From Pseudonocardia cypriaca (GTDB lineage: Bacteria; Actinomycetota; Actinomycetes; Mycobacteriales; Pseudonocardiaceae), in the NCBI RefSeq assembly GCF_006717045.1, contig NZ_VFPH01000001.1, positions 3,100,001 to 3,164,000 of the forward strand: 64,000 bases of DNA, read 5' to 3'. Below, in pieces: positions 8,168 through 16,877 of the stretch (its first letter is position 1; each line of letters opens with the position of its first letter). A program made the translations under genes and the position numbers. A model generated the notes under the pieces. The model saw nothing but the letters and a program-made list of their open reading frames with translations, had not been told where the DNA came from and did not search any database.

Positions 8168-9211
8168 ATGACCAGCAGCACGATCACCGAGACCGCGGCG
8201 GGCCCCGCCGGGAGCGACTTCGCCCGCCTTTCCGCGCGGGTGGCCGCGGCGGGCCTGATGCGCCGCCGCCCCGGCTACTACCTGGCCCGGTTCGCGCTGG
8301 TGGGCGCCTTCGCCGCGGCCACCGCAACCGCCTTCGTCCTGATCGGCGACTCGCCGTGGCAGCTGGCCGTGGCCGCGGCGGCCGCCGTGCTGTACGGCCA
8401 GATCGCGCTGCTCGCCCACGACGTGGCCCACCGCCAGGTGTTCCGCACGCGCCGCCCGTCCGCGGTCGTCGGGCGCATACTCGGCAACCTCGGCATCGGG
8501 ATGTCCTACGGCTGGTGGATGGACAAGCACACCCGCCACCACGCCAACCCGAACCACGAGGGCCTCGACCCCGACGTCGAGGCGGGCGCGCTGGCCTGGA
8601 CCGGCGAGCAGGCCGAGGCGAGCCGCGGGATCAACCGGTTCCTGAACCGCCACCAGGCGGTGCTCTTCTTCCCGCTGCTCACCCTGGCCGGTATCGACCT
8701 GCGCCGCGCGAGCCTGCAGGGCCTCCTCGGCGCGAACGGCTCGAAGGTGCGTGGTCGTGGGCTCGAGCTCACGCTGCTGGCCGTGCACGCCGCCGGCTAC
8801 CTGACGGCGCTCCTCGCGGTGCTGCCGCCCGGGCTCGCCGTGGCGTTCTTCGTCGTGCACCAGGGCCTGTTCGGCATCTACCTCGGCTCGATCTTCGCCC
8901 CGAACCACAAGGGCATGGAGATGCCGACGGAGCGCATGGACTTCCTGCGCAAGCAGGTGCTCACCTCGCGCAACGTGGCAGGTGGGCGGCTGACCGACGG
9001 ACTGCTGCACGTCGCGATGGGTGGGCTGAACCACCAGATCGAGCACCACCTCTTCCCCAGCATGCCCACGCCGAACCTGCGCCGGTCGCGCAAGCTGGTG
9101 CGCGAGTTCTGCGGCGAGGTCGGGGTGGACTACCACGAGACCGGCCTCGTCCGGTCGTGGGCGGAGTCGCTCGGCCAGCTGCGGACCGCCAGTGCCCCGC
9201 TGCGTGCCTGA
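8168..9211 (+). CDS. membrane fatty acid desaturase
   Basis: About 347 residues with the three histidine boxes of membrane di-iron desaturases: HDVAH near residue 83, HTRHH near 120 and HQIEHH near 288. Several hydrophobic helices lie between them. The HQIEHH third box is typical of front-end or acyl-lipid desaturases acting on phospholipid-bound acyl chains. Electrons would come from a separate ferredoxin or flavoprotein, since no cytochrome b5 domain is present. The ATG at 8168 gives the usual short cytoplasmic N-terminus. It is divergent from the ApbE-like gene and convergent with the M56 protease gene. Confidence 0.88.
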   Translation: MTSSTITETAAGPAGSDFARLSARVAAAGLMRRRPGYYLARFALVGAFAAATATAFVLIGDSPWQLAVAAAAAVLYGQIALLAHDVAHRQVFRTRRPSAVVGRILGNLGIGMSYGWWMDKHTRHHANPNHEGLDPDVEAGALAWTGEQAEASRGINRFLNRHQAVLFFPLLTLAGIDLRRASLQGLLGANGSKVRGRGLELTLLAVHAAGYLTALLAVLPPGLAVAFFVVHQGLFGIYLGSIFAPNHKGMEMPTERMDFLRKQVLTSRNVAGGRLTDGLLHVAMGGLNHQIEHHLFPSMPTPNLRRSRKLVREFCGEVGVDYHETGLVRSWAESLGQLRTASAPLRA

Positions 9212-9220
9212 CCGGTCAGG
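9207..9220. terminator. 14-bp perfect palindrome at convergent stop codons
   Basis: CCTGACCGGTCAGG covers the desaturase stop codon and ends just after the M56 stop. It shares GACCGGTCAGG with the junction at 7203-7213. A bidirectional terminator is possible; no T-run is seen. Confidence 0.35.
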
Positions 9221-10118
9221 AGAGCAGGAGCAGGCCGGTGGGGATCGCGACGAGCCCGAGGGCGCCGAGCCGCACCATGATCCGCACCGCGGACGGCAGC
9301 GGGGCCGGTGGGCGCACGATGCGCAGCAGCCGCCGGTCGAGGGCGTCGGTGAAGGAGCTGAGCGCGGCGGCCGGAGCGGCCCCGCCGACCGTGCGCAGCG
9401 CCCCCGTGAGCTGCTTGGGCGTGACCGCCGCCGACGCGACGTCGTCGGCCCGCATCTCCACGAGCGCAGCCACCGCCACCTGCGCGCACACCATCCCGCG
9501 CACGAACGGCGCGGTGGCGCCCCACGCGACGAACGGCAGCACGACGAGGTCGTGGCGTTCCCGCAGGTGCGCCTGCTCGTGGGCGAGCACGGCCTTCACG
9601 GCGGGCGGGTCGAGGGCGTCGAGCACCCCGGCGGAGACCACGAGCCGCGAACGCAGCCCGGGGAGGCAGTACGCCACGGGCACCGGGTGGTCGAGCACCT
9701 GGGCGTGCGGCACGTCCGGCCACGGCGTCGCGAGCAGGTCGAGCAGGTCGCGGTGGCGCCTGCGGGCCCGCAGCGTGCGCGTCGTGACCGCCACGAGCAC
9801 CCCGACGAGCCGCAGCGCCAGCACCAGTGCGGCGAGCAGGGCCAGCACGTGGGTGACGCCGAGCTGCGGCACCCGCCCGGCGGCGAGCATCTCCGCGGTG
9901 TTGCCCACCGCCGTCGGGAGGGACGGGCCGAGCGGTGCCAGGCCGTACACGACCCCCGAGCCGAGCAGCGCGAGCCCTCCGGCCAGCCCGACGGCCTGCC
10001 AGACGAGCAGGGCACCGACCGGGTCGCGGACGGTCCACTGCGCACGAGCCAGCGAACGGCTGACCGGCTCGGCGAGCAGCACGCCGAGCACGAGCAGCAA
10101 CAGCGCCGCGCTCTCCAT
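9216..10118 (-). CDS. M56-family (BlaR1-like) membrane metallopeptidase
   Basis: About 300 residues with hydrophobic segments at the N-terminus, in the middle and at the C-terminus. The zinc protease motif HEQAH lies near residue 179, with a downstream EMRADDVA that can supply the third ligand. In the BlaR1/MecR1 group such proteins sense a signal and cleave the paired BlaI-type repressor. The repressor gene sits 14 bases upstream on the same strand. There is no C-terminal penicillin-binding sensor domain, so the signal is not shown by the sequence; short M56 proteins of this kind are common in actinobacteria. Confidence 0.86.
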   Translation of the reverse strand: MESAALLLLVLGVLLAEPVSRSLARAQWTVRDPVGALLVWQAVGLAGGLALLGSGVVYGLAPLGPSLPTAVGNTAEMLAAGRVPQLGVTHVLALLAALVLALRLVGVLVAVTTRTLRARRRHRDLLDLLATPWPDVPHAQVLDHPVPVAYCLPGLRSRLVVSAGVLDALDPPAVKAVLAHEQAHLRERHDLVVLPFVAWGATAPFVRGMVCAQVAVAALVEMRADDVASAAVTPKQLTGALRTVGGAAPAAALSSFTDALDRRLLRIVRPPAPLPSAVRIMVRLGALGLVAIPTGLLLLS

Positions 10119-10132
10119 GAGTACTAAGGATG

Positions 10133-10483
10133 TCAGTCGAGCAGGTCGCGCAGGGCGGCGCGTTCGTCCTCGGGGATGGAGCCGAGGAACCGGGCCAGCG
10201 CGGCACCGCGGTCGGGAGCGGCGTCGAGGGCGTCGCGCATGAGCTCGGCGACGTGGTCCTCGCGGCTCGCGACGGCCCGGTAGCGGTGGGCACGACCCGC
10301 CCGTTCCCGGGTGACCAGGCCCTTGCGCTCCAGCCGCCCGAGGACGGTGAGCACGGTGGTGGTGGCGAGGTCACGGCCCGCGAGCGCGTCCTGCACGTCG
10401 CGAGCGGTGACTGGTGCACTGGCCGACCAGAGGGTCTCCATCACGGCGCGTTCCAGCTCACCCAGTGTCGGCACGAACGCCAT
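10133..10483 (-). CDS. BlaI/MecI/CopY-family transcriptional repressor
   Basis: A 116-residue winged-helix protein. The sequence LGELERAVMETLWSASAPVTARDVQDALAG is the standard opening of the family, followed by the recognition region TVLTVLGRLERKGLV and a C-terminal dimerisation helix (LARFLGSIPEDERAALRDLL). It should repress itself and the downstream M56 protease until proteolysed. A 6-5-6 inverted repeat touching its start codon is a likely operator. The gene order regulator then protease matches blaI-blaR units. Confidence 0.92.
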   Translation of the reverse strand: MAFVPTLGELERAVMETLWSASAPVTARDVQDALAGRDLATTTVLTVLGRLERKGLVTRERAGRAHRYRAVASREDHVAELMRDALDAAPDRGAALARFLGSIPEDERAALRDLLD

Positions 10484-10499
10484 TCTACTGGAGGTAGAA
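10483..10499 (-). promoter_or_regulatory. probable BlaI operator
   Basis: TTCTAC TGGAG GTAGAA is a perfect 6-5-6 inverted repeat directly abutting the repressor start codon at 10483. BlaI-type repressors bind TAC...GTA dyads of this sort, so autoregulation is likely. No copy was seen upstream of the neighbouring L,D-transpeptidase gene. Confidence 0.6.
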
Positions 10500-10512
10500 G
10501 CCCCGGCACCAC

Positions 10513-11220
10513 CTAGTGGATCTGTACTTCGTCACCCTTCTGCAAGAAGTAGAAGAACGCCTCCGCATCCGCGTGCTCGAGCTTCACGCAGCCCGCGGAC
10601 GGGTTGTCCTGCGTTCCCTCGTGGAACGCGATCCCGCCGTCGGCGAAGAACACCGAGTACGGCATCTGGGTGAGGTACTCGCGGCTGGTGTACTGCTCGG
10701 CCTTCCACTGCACCCTGAAGGTGCCCCGTGGGGTGGGGTCCGCCGCGTCGCCGTGCTGGATGTGGACCGGTCCCCGTCTGATGACGCCGCCCTCGATCAG
10801 CCAGGCCAGCCGCTCGGTCAGCGCCACGCAGGCGCGCGCGGTCACGGTGCACGGGGTGCCGGCCACCAGGGCGGGCCCGGGCGGAGCCGGCTTCGACCCC
10901 GTGTTCTGGGCGGCGTCGGGAGGGGGCGCAGCACGGCGCGCCGTCGAGTGCCCGGCGTTGGGCGCGGCGGCACGGACCCGGCCCGGCGCCTCCGGCTCGA
11001 GGTCCCGGTCGCTGGTCGCGGCGTGGCGGGAGTCGTCGTCGGGGGTGCGCTCCGCGGGCTGGGCGGGACCGGCCACGGCAGGCGCGGGGGGCAGGCCGGG
11101 GGCCGCGACCTGCGGGTTCGCCTGTGCGTACCCGAGTCCCAGCAGTCCGGTCGCCATGACCGTCGCCAGTGCGCCAACCGCCACACGGGCGGCTGGTAGC
11201 CGCCGCGCGCTTCGTCCCAT
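10513..11220 (-). CDS. L,D-transpeptidase (YkuD family), secreted
   Basis: About 235 residues. The N-terminus MGRSARRLPAARVAVG followed by a hydrophobic stretch is an export signal or membrane anchor. A Pro/Ala-rich linker leads to a YkuD domain with the active-site stretch HEGTQDNPSAGCVKL, whose cysteine is near residue 210. It would cross-link or modify peptidoglycan outside the membrane. GGAGGCGAC before the ATG at 11220 supports the start; the frame is open further upstream but without a family match. It precedes the BlaI and M56 genes on the same strand, though the BlaI operator lies downstream of it. Confidence 0.9.
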   Translation of the reverse strand: MGRSARRLPAARVAVGALATVMATGLLGLGYAQANPQVAAPGLPPAPAVAGPAQPAERTPDDDSRHAATSDRDLEPEAPGRVRAAAPNAGHSTARRAAPPPDAAQNTGSKPAPPGPALVAGTPCTVTARACVALTERLAWLIEGGVIRRGPVHIQHGDAADPTPRGTFRVQWKAEQYTSREYLTQMPYSVFFADGGIAFHEGTQDNPSAGCVKLEHADAEAFFYFLQKGDEVQIH

Positions 11221-11355
11221 GTCGCCTCCCGTTCCTGCACGGTCAACGACCGCGCTCCGCAGAGGTGACGGGGTGTCATACGTCGTGCACGGGGAGTTGT
11301 TCGATCTACCGGTGATCGGCTCGGGCGCGTGCTCGAGCGCCGTAAGCTGCGCCAC

Positions 11356-12840
11356 ATGGTGGCGGGGGAACTGCGGATGGGCACTGCGGCGGGGCGCTGG
11401 GTGCTCACCACGACGGTGCTCGGATCCGGTCTGGCGATGATCGACGGCACGGTCGTGAACGTGGCACTCGAGCGGATCGGCACCGACCTCGGCGCGGGCT
11501 TCACCGGCCTGCAGTGGACGGTCAACGCGTACACGCTCACCCTCGCCGCCCTCATCCTGCTCGGCGGGTCGCTCGGCGACCACTTCGGCCGCAGGCGGGT
11601 GTTCATCGTCGGTGTCGCCTGGTTCGCCGTGGCGTCGCTGGCCTGCGGGCTGGCCCCGGACATCGGCACGCTGATCGCGGCGCGGGCGTTGCAGGGCGTG
11701 GGTGGTGCCCTGCTCACGCCGGGCAGCCTCGCGCTGATCTCCGCCTCGTTCCACGGGCCGGACCGCGCCGCGGCCGTGGGCGCGTGGTCCGGCCTCGGCG
11801 GCATCGCGGGCGCCGTCGGCCCGTTCCTGGGCGGCTGGCTCGTCGAGTGGAGCTGGCGGGCGGTCTTCCTGATCAACATCCCGCTCGCGGCACTGATCAT
11901 CGTCATCGCGCTGAAGCACGTGCCGGAGAGCCGCGACGCCGAGTCGGCTCCCGGCCTCGACATCACCGGCACGGTGCTGGCGGTGGTCGGGCTCGGTGCG
12001 CTGACCTACGGCCTCACCGGGCTCGGCGAGGTCGGCGCCGAGCCGCTCCCGGTGGTTGCCGTGGCCGTCGGGGTGCTGGCGCTGGTGGCGTTCGTGCTGG
12101 TCGAGAGGCGCTCACCCCACCCGCTGGTGCCGCCGGCCCTCTTCCGGAACCGGACGTTCACGGCCGCCAACGTGGCCACCGTCCTGATCTACGGCGCGAT
12201 GGGAGCGGTGTTCCTGCTACTGGTGCTGCAGCTGCAGACCGTGGCCGGGTTCACGCCGCTCGCGGCCGGGGCGGCGCTGCTGCCGGTCACAGCGGTGATG
12301 CTGGCGTTCTCGGCGCGGGCGGGCGCGCTCACCGGGCGGATCGGGCCACGGCTGCCGATGACCGTCGGCCCGCTGGTGAGCGCCGCGGGCCTGCTCCTGC
12401 TCCTGCGGGTCGACGCCACGACGTCGTGGCTCACCGACCTGCTGCCCGCGATGCTCGTGTTCGGCGCCGGCCTCACGCTCACGGTCGCCCCGCTCACCGC
12501 CACCGTGCTCGACTCCGCCCCCGACCGGTACGCGGGCGCCGCGTCCGGCGTGAACAACGCGGTGGCCCGGGCAGCCGGCCTCCTCGCCGTCGCCGTCGTG
12601 CCCGGCCTCGCCGGCATCACGGGCGACGACTACACCGACCCGGCCGCGTTCGACGCCGGCTTCCGGGTGGCGATGATGATCGGCGCAGGCCTCCTCGTCG
12701 CGGCGGCGCTGGCCGGGTACACGCTGATCCGCAAGCCGCTCGAAGCCGAGGCGCCCGCCGCTGACGGCATCCGGGTGGAGGAGTGCGTGCACTGCCCGAT
12801 GACCGGGCCACCGCTGCACCCGACGGGCACGCCGCGGTAG
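11356..12840 (+). CDS. MFS transporter, DHA2 (EmrB/QacA) 14-helix family
   Basis: About 494 residues with the DHA2 signature IDGTVVNVALERIGTDLG in helix 1, GGSLGDHFGRRRVF in loop 2-3 and the motif-C region GIAGAVGPFLGGWL. Fourteen hydrophobic helices can be traced. It should be a proton-driven exporter of drugs or metabolites. ATG 11356 or ATG 11377 could start it; GGGGGA precedes the second. The C-terminal tail holds a Cys pair (EECVHCPMTG), seen in some actinobacterial members. No adjacent regulator is present. It converges with the LLM oxidoreductase gene. Confidence 0.87.
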   Translation: MVAGELRMGTAAGRWVLTTTVLGSGLAMIDGTVVNVALERIGTDLGAGFTGLQWTVNAYTLTLAALILLGGSLGDHFGRRRVFIVGVAWFAVASLACGLAPDIGTLIAARALQGVGGALLTPGSLALISASFHGPDRAAAVGAWSGLGGIAGAVGPFLGGWLVEWSWRAVFLINIPLAALIIVIALKHVPESRDAESAPGLDITGTVLAVVGLGALTYGLTGLGEVGAEPLPVVAVAVGVLALVAFVLVERRSPHPLVPPALFRNRTFTAANVATVLIYGAMGAVFLLLVLQLQTVAGFTPLAAGAALLPVTAVMLAFSARAGALTGRIGPRLPMTVGPLVSAAGLLLLLRVDATTSWLTDLLPAMLVFGAGLTLTVAPLTATVLDSAPDRYAGAASGVNNAVARAAGLLAVAVVPGLAGITGDDYTDPAAFDAGFRVAMMIGAGLLVAAALAGYTLIRKPLEAEAPAADGIRVEECVHCPMTGPPLHPTGTPR

Positions 12841-12850
12841 CGGACGGGAA

Positions 12851-13690
12851 TCAGCGCAGTCCGAGTGCCGCCGAGAGCTCGCGCAGCGCGGGCAGCGGGT
12901 CGGCGCCGCCTGCGGTGAGCACCTGCGCGCAGACGTGGTCGGCGCCCGCCTCCAGGTGGGCGGTGAGCCGCTCGGCCACCGTGCCGGCGTCGCCGTGGGC
13001 GACGAGCGCGTCGATGAGCGCGTCGCTGCCCCCATTGTCGAGATCCGCCTCGGTCCAGCCGAGCCGCAGCAGGTTGGACCGGTAGTTGACCAGGTGCAGG
13101 TACGGCTGGTCGACGAACGGGCGGCCGACCGCGCGGGCGCGCTCGGCGTCGGTGTCGAGGACCACCTTCTGCTCCGGGGCGAGCAGGACACCGTCGCCGA
13201 CGAGCTGCCGCGCCTCGCGGGTGTGCTCGGGGGTGGTCAGGTAAGGGTGTGCACCGGCCGTGCGGTCGGCGGCGAGCCGCAGCGCCCTCGGGCCGAGCGC
13301 GGCGAGTGCCCGGCCCGCCACGGGGACGCCCGCCTCGTCGAGGGTGTCGAGGTAGTCGACCATGGTGGCGTACGGGCTGCGGTACTCCTCCGACTTCTCC
13401 GGGTGGCCGATGCCGACGCCGAGCAGGAAGCGATCCGGGTGCTTCGCCACGATCCGGTGGTAGGAGGCCGCCACCTCCTGCGCCGGGGTCGCCCACATGT
13501 TGACGATGCCGGTGGCGATCACGATGCGGTCGGTGGCGTCGAGCAGGGCCTCCGCGAGCGCGAGGTCCCCGGGTGGCGACGAACCGATCCAGATGGCGCC
13601 GTACCCGAGCGCCTCGGCCTCCACCGCGAACTCCGGGCCGAGCCCCTGCTTCCCCCGCCAGATCCCGTACCGGCCCACATCGATCGTCAT
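12851..13690 (-). CDS. LLM-class F420-dependent oxidoreductase (TIGR03620-like)
   Basis: About 279 residues of the luciferase-like TIM-barrel family. The opening MTIDVGRYGIWRGKQGL, the strand LGYGAIWIGSSPPGDL and FLLGVGIGHPEK near the cofactor site match actinobacterial F420-dependent members. It would transfer hydride between F420 and an unknown substrate. The ATG at 13690 is chosen because it begins the recognisable fold; the frame is open 31 codons upstream without similarity. It is divergent from the FAD oxidoreductase at 13762. Confidence 0.84.
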   Translation of the reverse strand: MTIDVGRYGIWRGKQGLGPEFAVEAEALGYGAIWIGSSPPGDLALAEALLDATDRIVIATGIVNMWATPAQEVAASYHRIVAKHPDRFLLGVGIGHPEKSEEYRSPYATMVDYLDTLDEAGVPVAGRALAALGPRALRLAADRTAGAHPYLTTPEHTREARQLVGDGVLLAPEQKVVLDTDAERARAVGRPFVDQPYLHLVNYRSNLLRLGWTEADLDNGGSDALIDALVAHGDAGTVAERLTAHLEAGADHVCAQVLTAGGADPLPALRELSAALGLR

Positions 13691-13761
13691 GTCAGGGGCC
13701 AACGCGGCCGGCGTGCGCGGGCATTCCACGAAGTGTCGGGGCGCGCACATAGAGTCGGCGG

Positions 13762-15279
13762 GTGAGCCGCGAACCGCGTGCACGGGTACTCGTGCCGGCC
13801 GACCCGTCGCTGCCCCACAAGGCCCCGGAAGGCACCGAGGCCGTGGTGGTGGGCGGCGGGATCGCCGGGGTCTCGGCGGCGGTGGTGCTGGCCGAGCGCG
13901 GCGTGGCCGTCACGCTGCTGGAGGCGGCGCCCACCCTCGGCGGCCGGCTGGGCGCGTGGCCGCACACCCTGCCCGACGGCACCGAGCAGGTGGTCGAGCA
14001 CGGGTTCCACGCGTTCTTCCGCCACTACCACACCTGGCGCGCGCTGCTGCGCCGCATCGACCCGGAGCTGGGGTTCCTCCGCCCCGTCGACGGCTACCCG
14101 GTGATCTCCCGCGACTGGCCGGACGAGGATCTCACCGGGCTCCCGGGCAACCCGCCGTTCAACCTGATCGCGCTGTTCGCCCGCTCCCCCAGCCTCGGCC
14201 TGCGCGACCTGCTCCGCTCCCGCCAGTCACTGGCCGCCGAGCTGCTGGCCTACGACCGGGTCCGCACCACCGCGCGCTTCGACCACGTGCCGGCCGCGCG
14301 GTTCCTGGCCTCGCTCGGCATGTCCGACCGCGCGCAGGCGATGCTCTTCGAGGCGTTCGCGCGTTCTTTCTTCGCCCACCCCGGCGCGCTCTCGGCGGCA
14401 GAGCTGATCGCGATGTTCCACTACTACTTCCTCGGCAACCCGCACGGCATCGGCTTCGACGCTCCCGCCACCGACCACCGCACGGCCATCTGGGAACCCT
14501 TCACGGCGTACCTGGAGAAGCTCGGCGCGCAGGTGCGCACCGCCACACCGGCCCGGGTGATCACACCGGCCGACGGCCACCGCTGGCGCGTGGAGCTCGA
14601 CGACGGCGCCCTGCTCACCCGGCACCTCGTGCTCGCCACCGAGCCGCCTGCGCTGCGGGCCCTGCTCGCCGCGTCCCCGCAGGTGGCGGCGGTGGCGCCG
14701 CGGCTCGTGTCCAAGGCGGCGGCGCTGCCGGTGGCGCCGCCGTTCGCGGTCACCCGGCTGTGGCTCGACCGCGACGTCGCCCCCCACCGCGCCACGTTCA
14801 ACGCCGTGAGCCGCGAACGCACGCTCGACTCGGTCACGGTCTACTCCCGGCTCGAGGAGCCGTCGGCCCGGTGGGCCGCGCGCACGGGCGGCTCGGTCGT
14901 GGAGCTGCACTCCTACGCCTGCTCCGCGCCCGACGCCGACAGCGCCTCCGCCCGGATGCGGGCCGAGCTCGCGCAGCTGTGGCCCGAGACGGCCGACGCC
15001 GGTGTGCTGCACCAGCAGCAGCGGATGGAGGCCACCGCGCCGTCGTTCCCACCGGGCGGTGCCGCGTCCCGGATCAACGTCACCGGCTCGTGCCGAGGTC
15101 TCCGCGTGGCGGGCGATCACGTCACGACCCCGTTCCTCACGGGCCTCATGGAACGTGCGGCCGCTACCGGGGTGCTGGCGGCCAACGACGTGTTCGCCGA
15201 GGTGGGTGCCGCCCCTGAGGAGCTCCGCGGCGGCCCGCAGCGCGGCCTGCTCGCCGGGCTGCTGCCGCGCCGCCGGTGA
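13762..15279 (+). CDS. FAD-dependent oxidoreductase of phytoene/carotene desaturase type
   Basis: A 505-residue flavoprotein. VVVGGGIAGVSAAVVLAERG near residue 30 is the dinucleotide-binding motif, followed by LLEAAPTLGGRLG, which is typical of amine oxidase and carotenoid desaturase folds. The C-terminal GDHVTTPFLTGLMERAAATG matches the FAD-closing motif of carotene desaturases. No other carotenoid genes are visible here, so the substrate is open. The GTG at 13762 starts the frame. Its stop overlaps the start of the polymerase gene by four bases (GTGA), so the two are translationally coupled. Confidence 0.82.
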   Translation: MSREPRARVLVPADPSLPHKAPEGTEAVVVGGGIAGVSAAVVLAERGVAVTLLEAAPTLGGRLGAWPHTLPDGTEQVVEHGFHAFFRHYHTWRALLRRIDPELGFLRPVDGYPVISRDWPDEDLTGLPGNPPFNLIALFARSPSLGLRDLLRSRQSLAAELLAYDRVRTTARFDHVPAARFLASLGMSDRAQAMLFEAFARSFFAHPGALSAAELIAMFHYYFLGNPHGIGFDAPATDHRTAIWEPFTAYLEKLGAQVRTATPARVITPADGHRWRVELDDGALLTRHLVLATEPPALRALLAASPQVAAVAPRLVSKAAALPVAPPFAVTRLWLDRDVAPHRATFNAVSRERTLDSVTVYSRLEEPSARWAARTGGSVVELHSYACSAPDADSASARMRAELAQLWPETADAGVLHQQQRMEATAPSFPPGGAASRINVTGSCRGLRVAGDHVTTPFLTGLMERAAATGVLAANDVFAEVGAAPEELRGGPQRGLLAGLLPRRR

Positions 15280-16877
15280 GGGTCGCGTTCGACCCGGGAC
15301 CGCGCGACGGCCGGCCGCGGATCCAGCGGCTGCACGAGGACGGCTCCCCGGCCGCCGCACCGGAGACGCTGCCGGATCTCACGGCGGTGGCCGTGCTGGA
15401 GGAGCGGGAGGCACCTCGGTGGGTCTTCGCCAGGGCCCGCACCTATCGGCGCCTGCTCACGGCGGGAGCCGGGCCGCCTGCCGGGGTGGGCCGCGCGCAC
15501 GACGTCGAGCTGGTCGAGGGCCTGCTCGTCGCCGCCGACGGGCACTTCGGGGAGCCCCACGGGCTCGCCGCGGCCGTCGCCCGCCTGCAGGGCCGCGCGC
15601 CCGATCCCGACCCGCCGGCCGTCGACGACGGCCCGCCCGCGCTGTTCGACACGGCCGCTCCCGGCGACGAGCTGGCCGACGTCGTGGCGGTGCACGCGGC
15701 ACAGCAGCGGGCCCTCGCCGCGGCCGGTCCCGGCATGCGGCTGCTCGCGGCCGCCGAGTCGGCCGGGATGCTCGTGGCCGAGGAGATGACCGCCGCCGGC
15801 CTGCCCTGGCGCGCCGACGTGCACGACCGGCTCCTGGTCGACCTGCTCGGGCCGCGGCCGGTGCTGGGCGGGCGCCCGCCGAAGCTGGCGGCCCTCGCCG
15901 AGGCGGTCGACGCGGCGTTCGGCCGCCCGGTCAACCCCGACTCCCCCGCCGAGGTGCTGCGCGCCTTCGCCAGGGCCGGGCACGAGCTGGCCACCACGCG
16001 GTCCTGGGAGCTGAAGCAGGTCGACCACCCCGCCGTCGCGCCGCTCCTCGCCTACAAGGAGCTGGCCCGCCTGCATTCCGCGCACGGGTGGGCCTGGCTG
16101 CGCAGCTGGGTGCGCGACGGGCGGTTCCGCCCCGAGTACGTGGTGGGCGGGGTGGTGTCCGGCCGGTGGGCCACCCGCGGTGGCGGCGCCCTGCAGATCC
16201 CGAAGGCGGTGCGCGCGGCCGTGCGGGCCGACCCCGGCTGGCGGCTGGTGGTGGCCGACGCCGCGCAGCTGGAGCCGCGGGTGCTGGCCGCGCTCTCCGG
16301 CGACCACGCGCTCGCCCCCGGCGAGGACGACCTGTACACCGCGCTCGCCGCCCGCGAGTTCGGCGGCGACCGGGCCAAGGCCAAGCTCGCCCTGCTCTCG
16401 GCGATGTACGGGCAGACCTACGGCGGAGCCGGCGTGCTGCTCGCCACGCTGCGCCGCCGCTTCCCGGCCGCGATGGGATTCGTCGAGGACGCCGCCCGCG
16501 CCGGCGAGGAGGGCCGCCTGGTGCGCTCACACCTGGGCCGCACCTGCCCACCGGCGCGCCCCGGCCACGAGCAGCCCGCCGCGGCGCGGGCCCGCGGGCG
16601 GTTCACCCGCAACTTCGTGGTGCAGGCCACCGCGGCGGAGTGGGCGCTCGTGCTGCTCGCCGAGCTGCGCGGGCAGCTGCGCGCGTCCGGCAGCCCCGCC
16701 CAGCTCGTGTTCTTCCAGCACGACGAGGTGCTGCTGCACGCCCCCGCCGAGGTGGCCGAGGAGACCGCCGCCGCCGTCCACGCCGCCGCGGCCACGGCCG
16801 GGCGGCGCCTGTTCGGCGATACGCCGGTGCGCTTCCCGATGCAGGCCCGCGTCGTCGAGGGCTACGACGAACGCTGA
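15276..16877 (+). CDS. PolA-like DNA polymerase (bifunctional 3'-5' exonuclease/DNA polymerase family)
   Basis: About 533 residues, shorter than DNA polymerase I. The C-terminal half has family A motifs: motif A VVADAAQLEPRVLA (usually DYSQIELR) near residue 328, the O-helix region AKAKLALLSAMYGQTYGG near 370, and motif C FFQHDEVLLH near 481. The first 170 residues would correspond to an exonuclease-like part, but I cannot see its usual Asp/Glu motifs. Actinobacteria often carry this accessory polymerase, whose in vivo role is unclear. The changed motif A and Q-for-V in motif C are worth noting. It overlaps the upstream flavoprotein gene by GTGA and runs 16 bases into the convergent DUF1579 gene. 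Confidence 0.85.
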   Translation: MRVAFDPGPRDGRPRIQRLHEDGSPAAAPETLPDLTAVAVLEEREAPRWVFARARTYRRLLTAGAGPPAGVGRAHDVELVEGLLVAADGHFGEPHGLAAAVARLQGRAPDPDPPAVDDGPPALFDTAAPGDELADVVAVHAAQQRALAAAGPGMRLLAAAESAGMLVAEEMTAAGLPWRADVHDRLLVDLLGPRPVLGGRPPKLAALAEAVDAAFGRPVNPDSPAEVLRAFARAGHELATTRSWELKQVDHPAVAPLLAYKELARLHSAHGWAWLRSWVRDGRFRPEYVVGGVVSGRWATRGGGALQIPKAVRAAVRADPGWRLVVADAAQLEPRVLAALSGDHALAPGEDDLYTALAAREFGGDRAKAKLALLSAMYGQTYGGAGVLLATLRRRFPAAMGFVEDAARAGEEGRLVRSHLGRTCPPARPGHEQPAAARARGRFTRNFVVQATAAEWALVLLAELRGQLRASGSPAQLVFFQHDEVLLHAPAEVAEETAAAVHAAAATAGRRLFGDTPVRFPMQARVVEGYDER

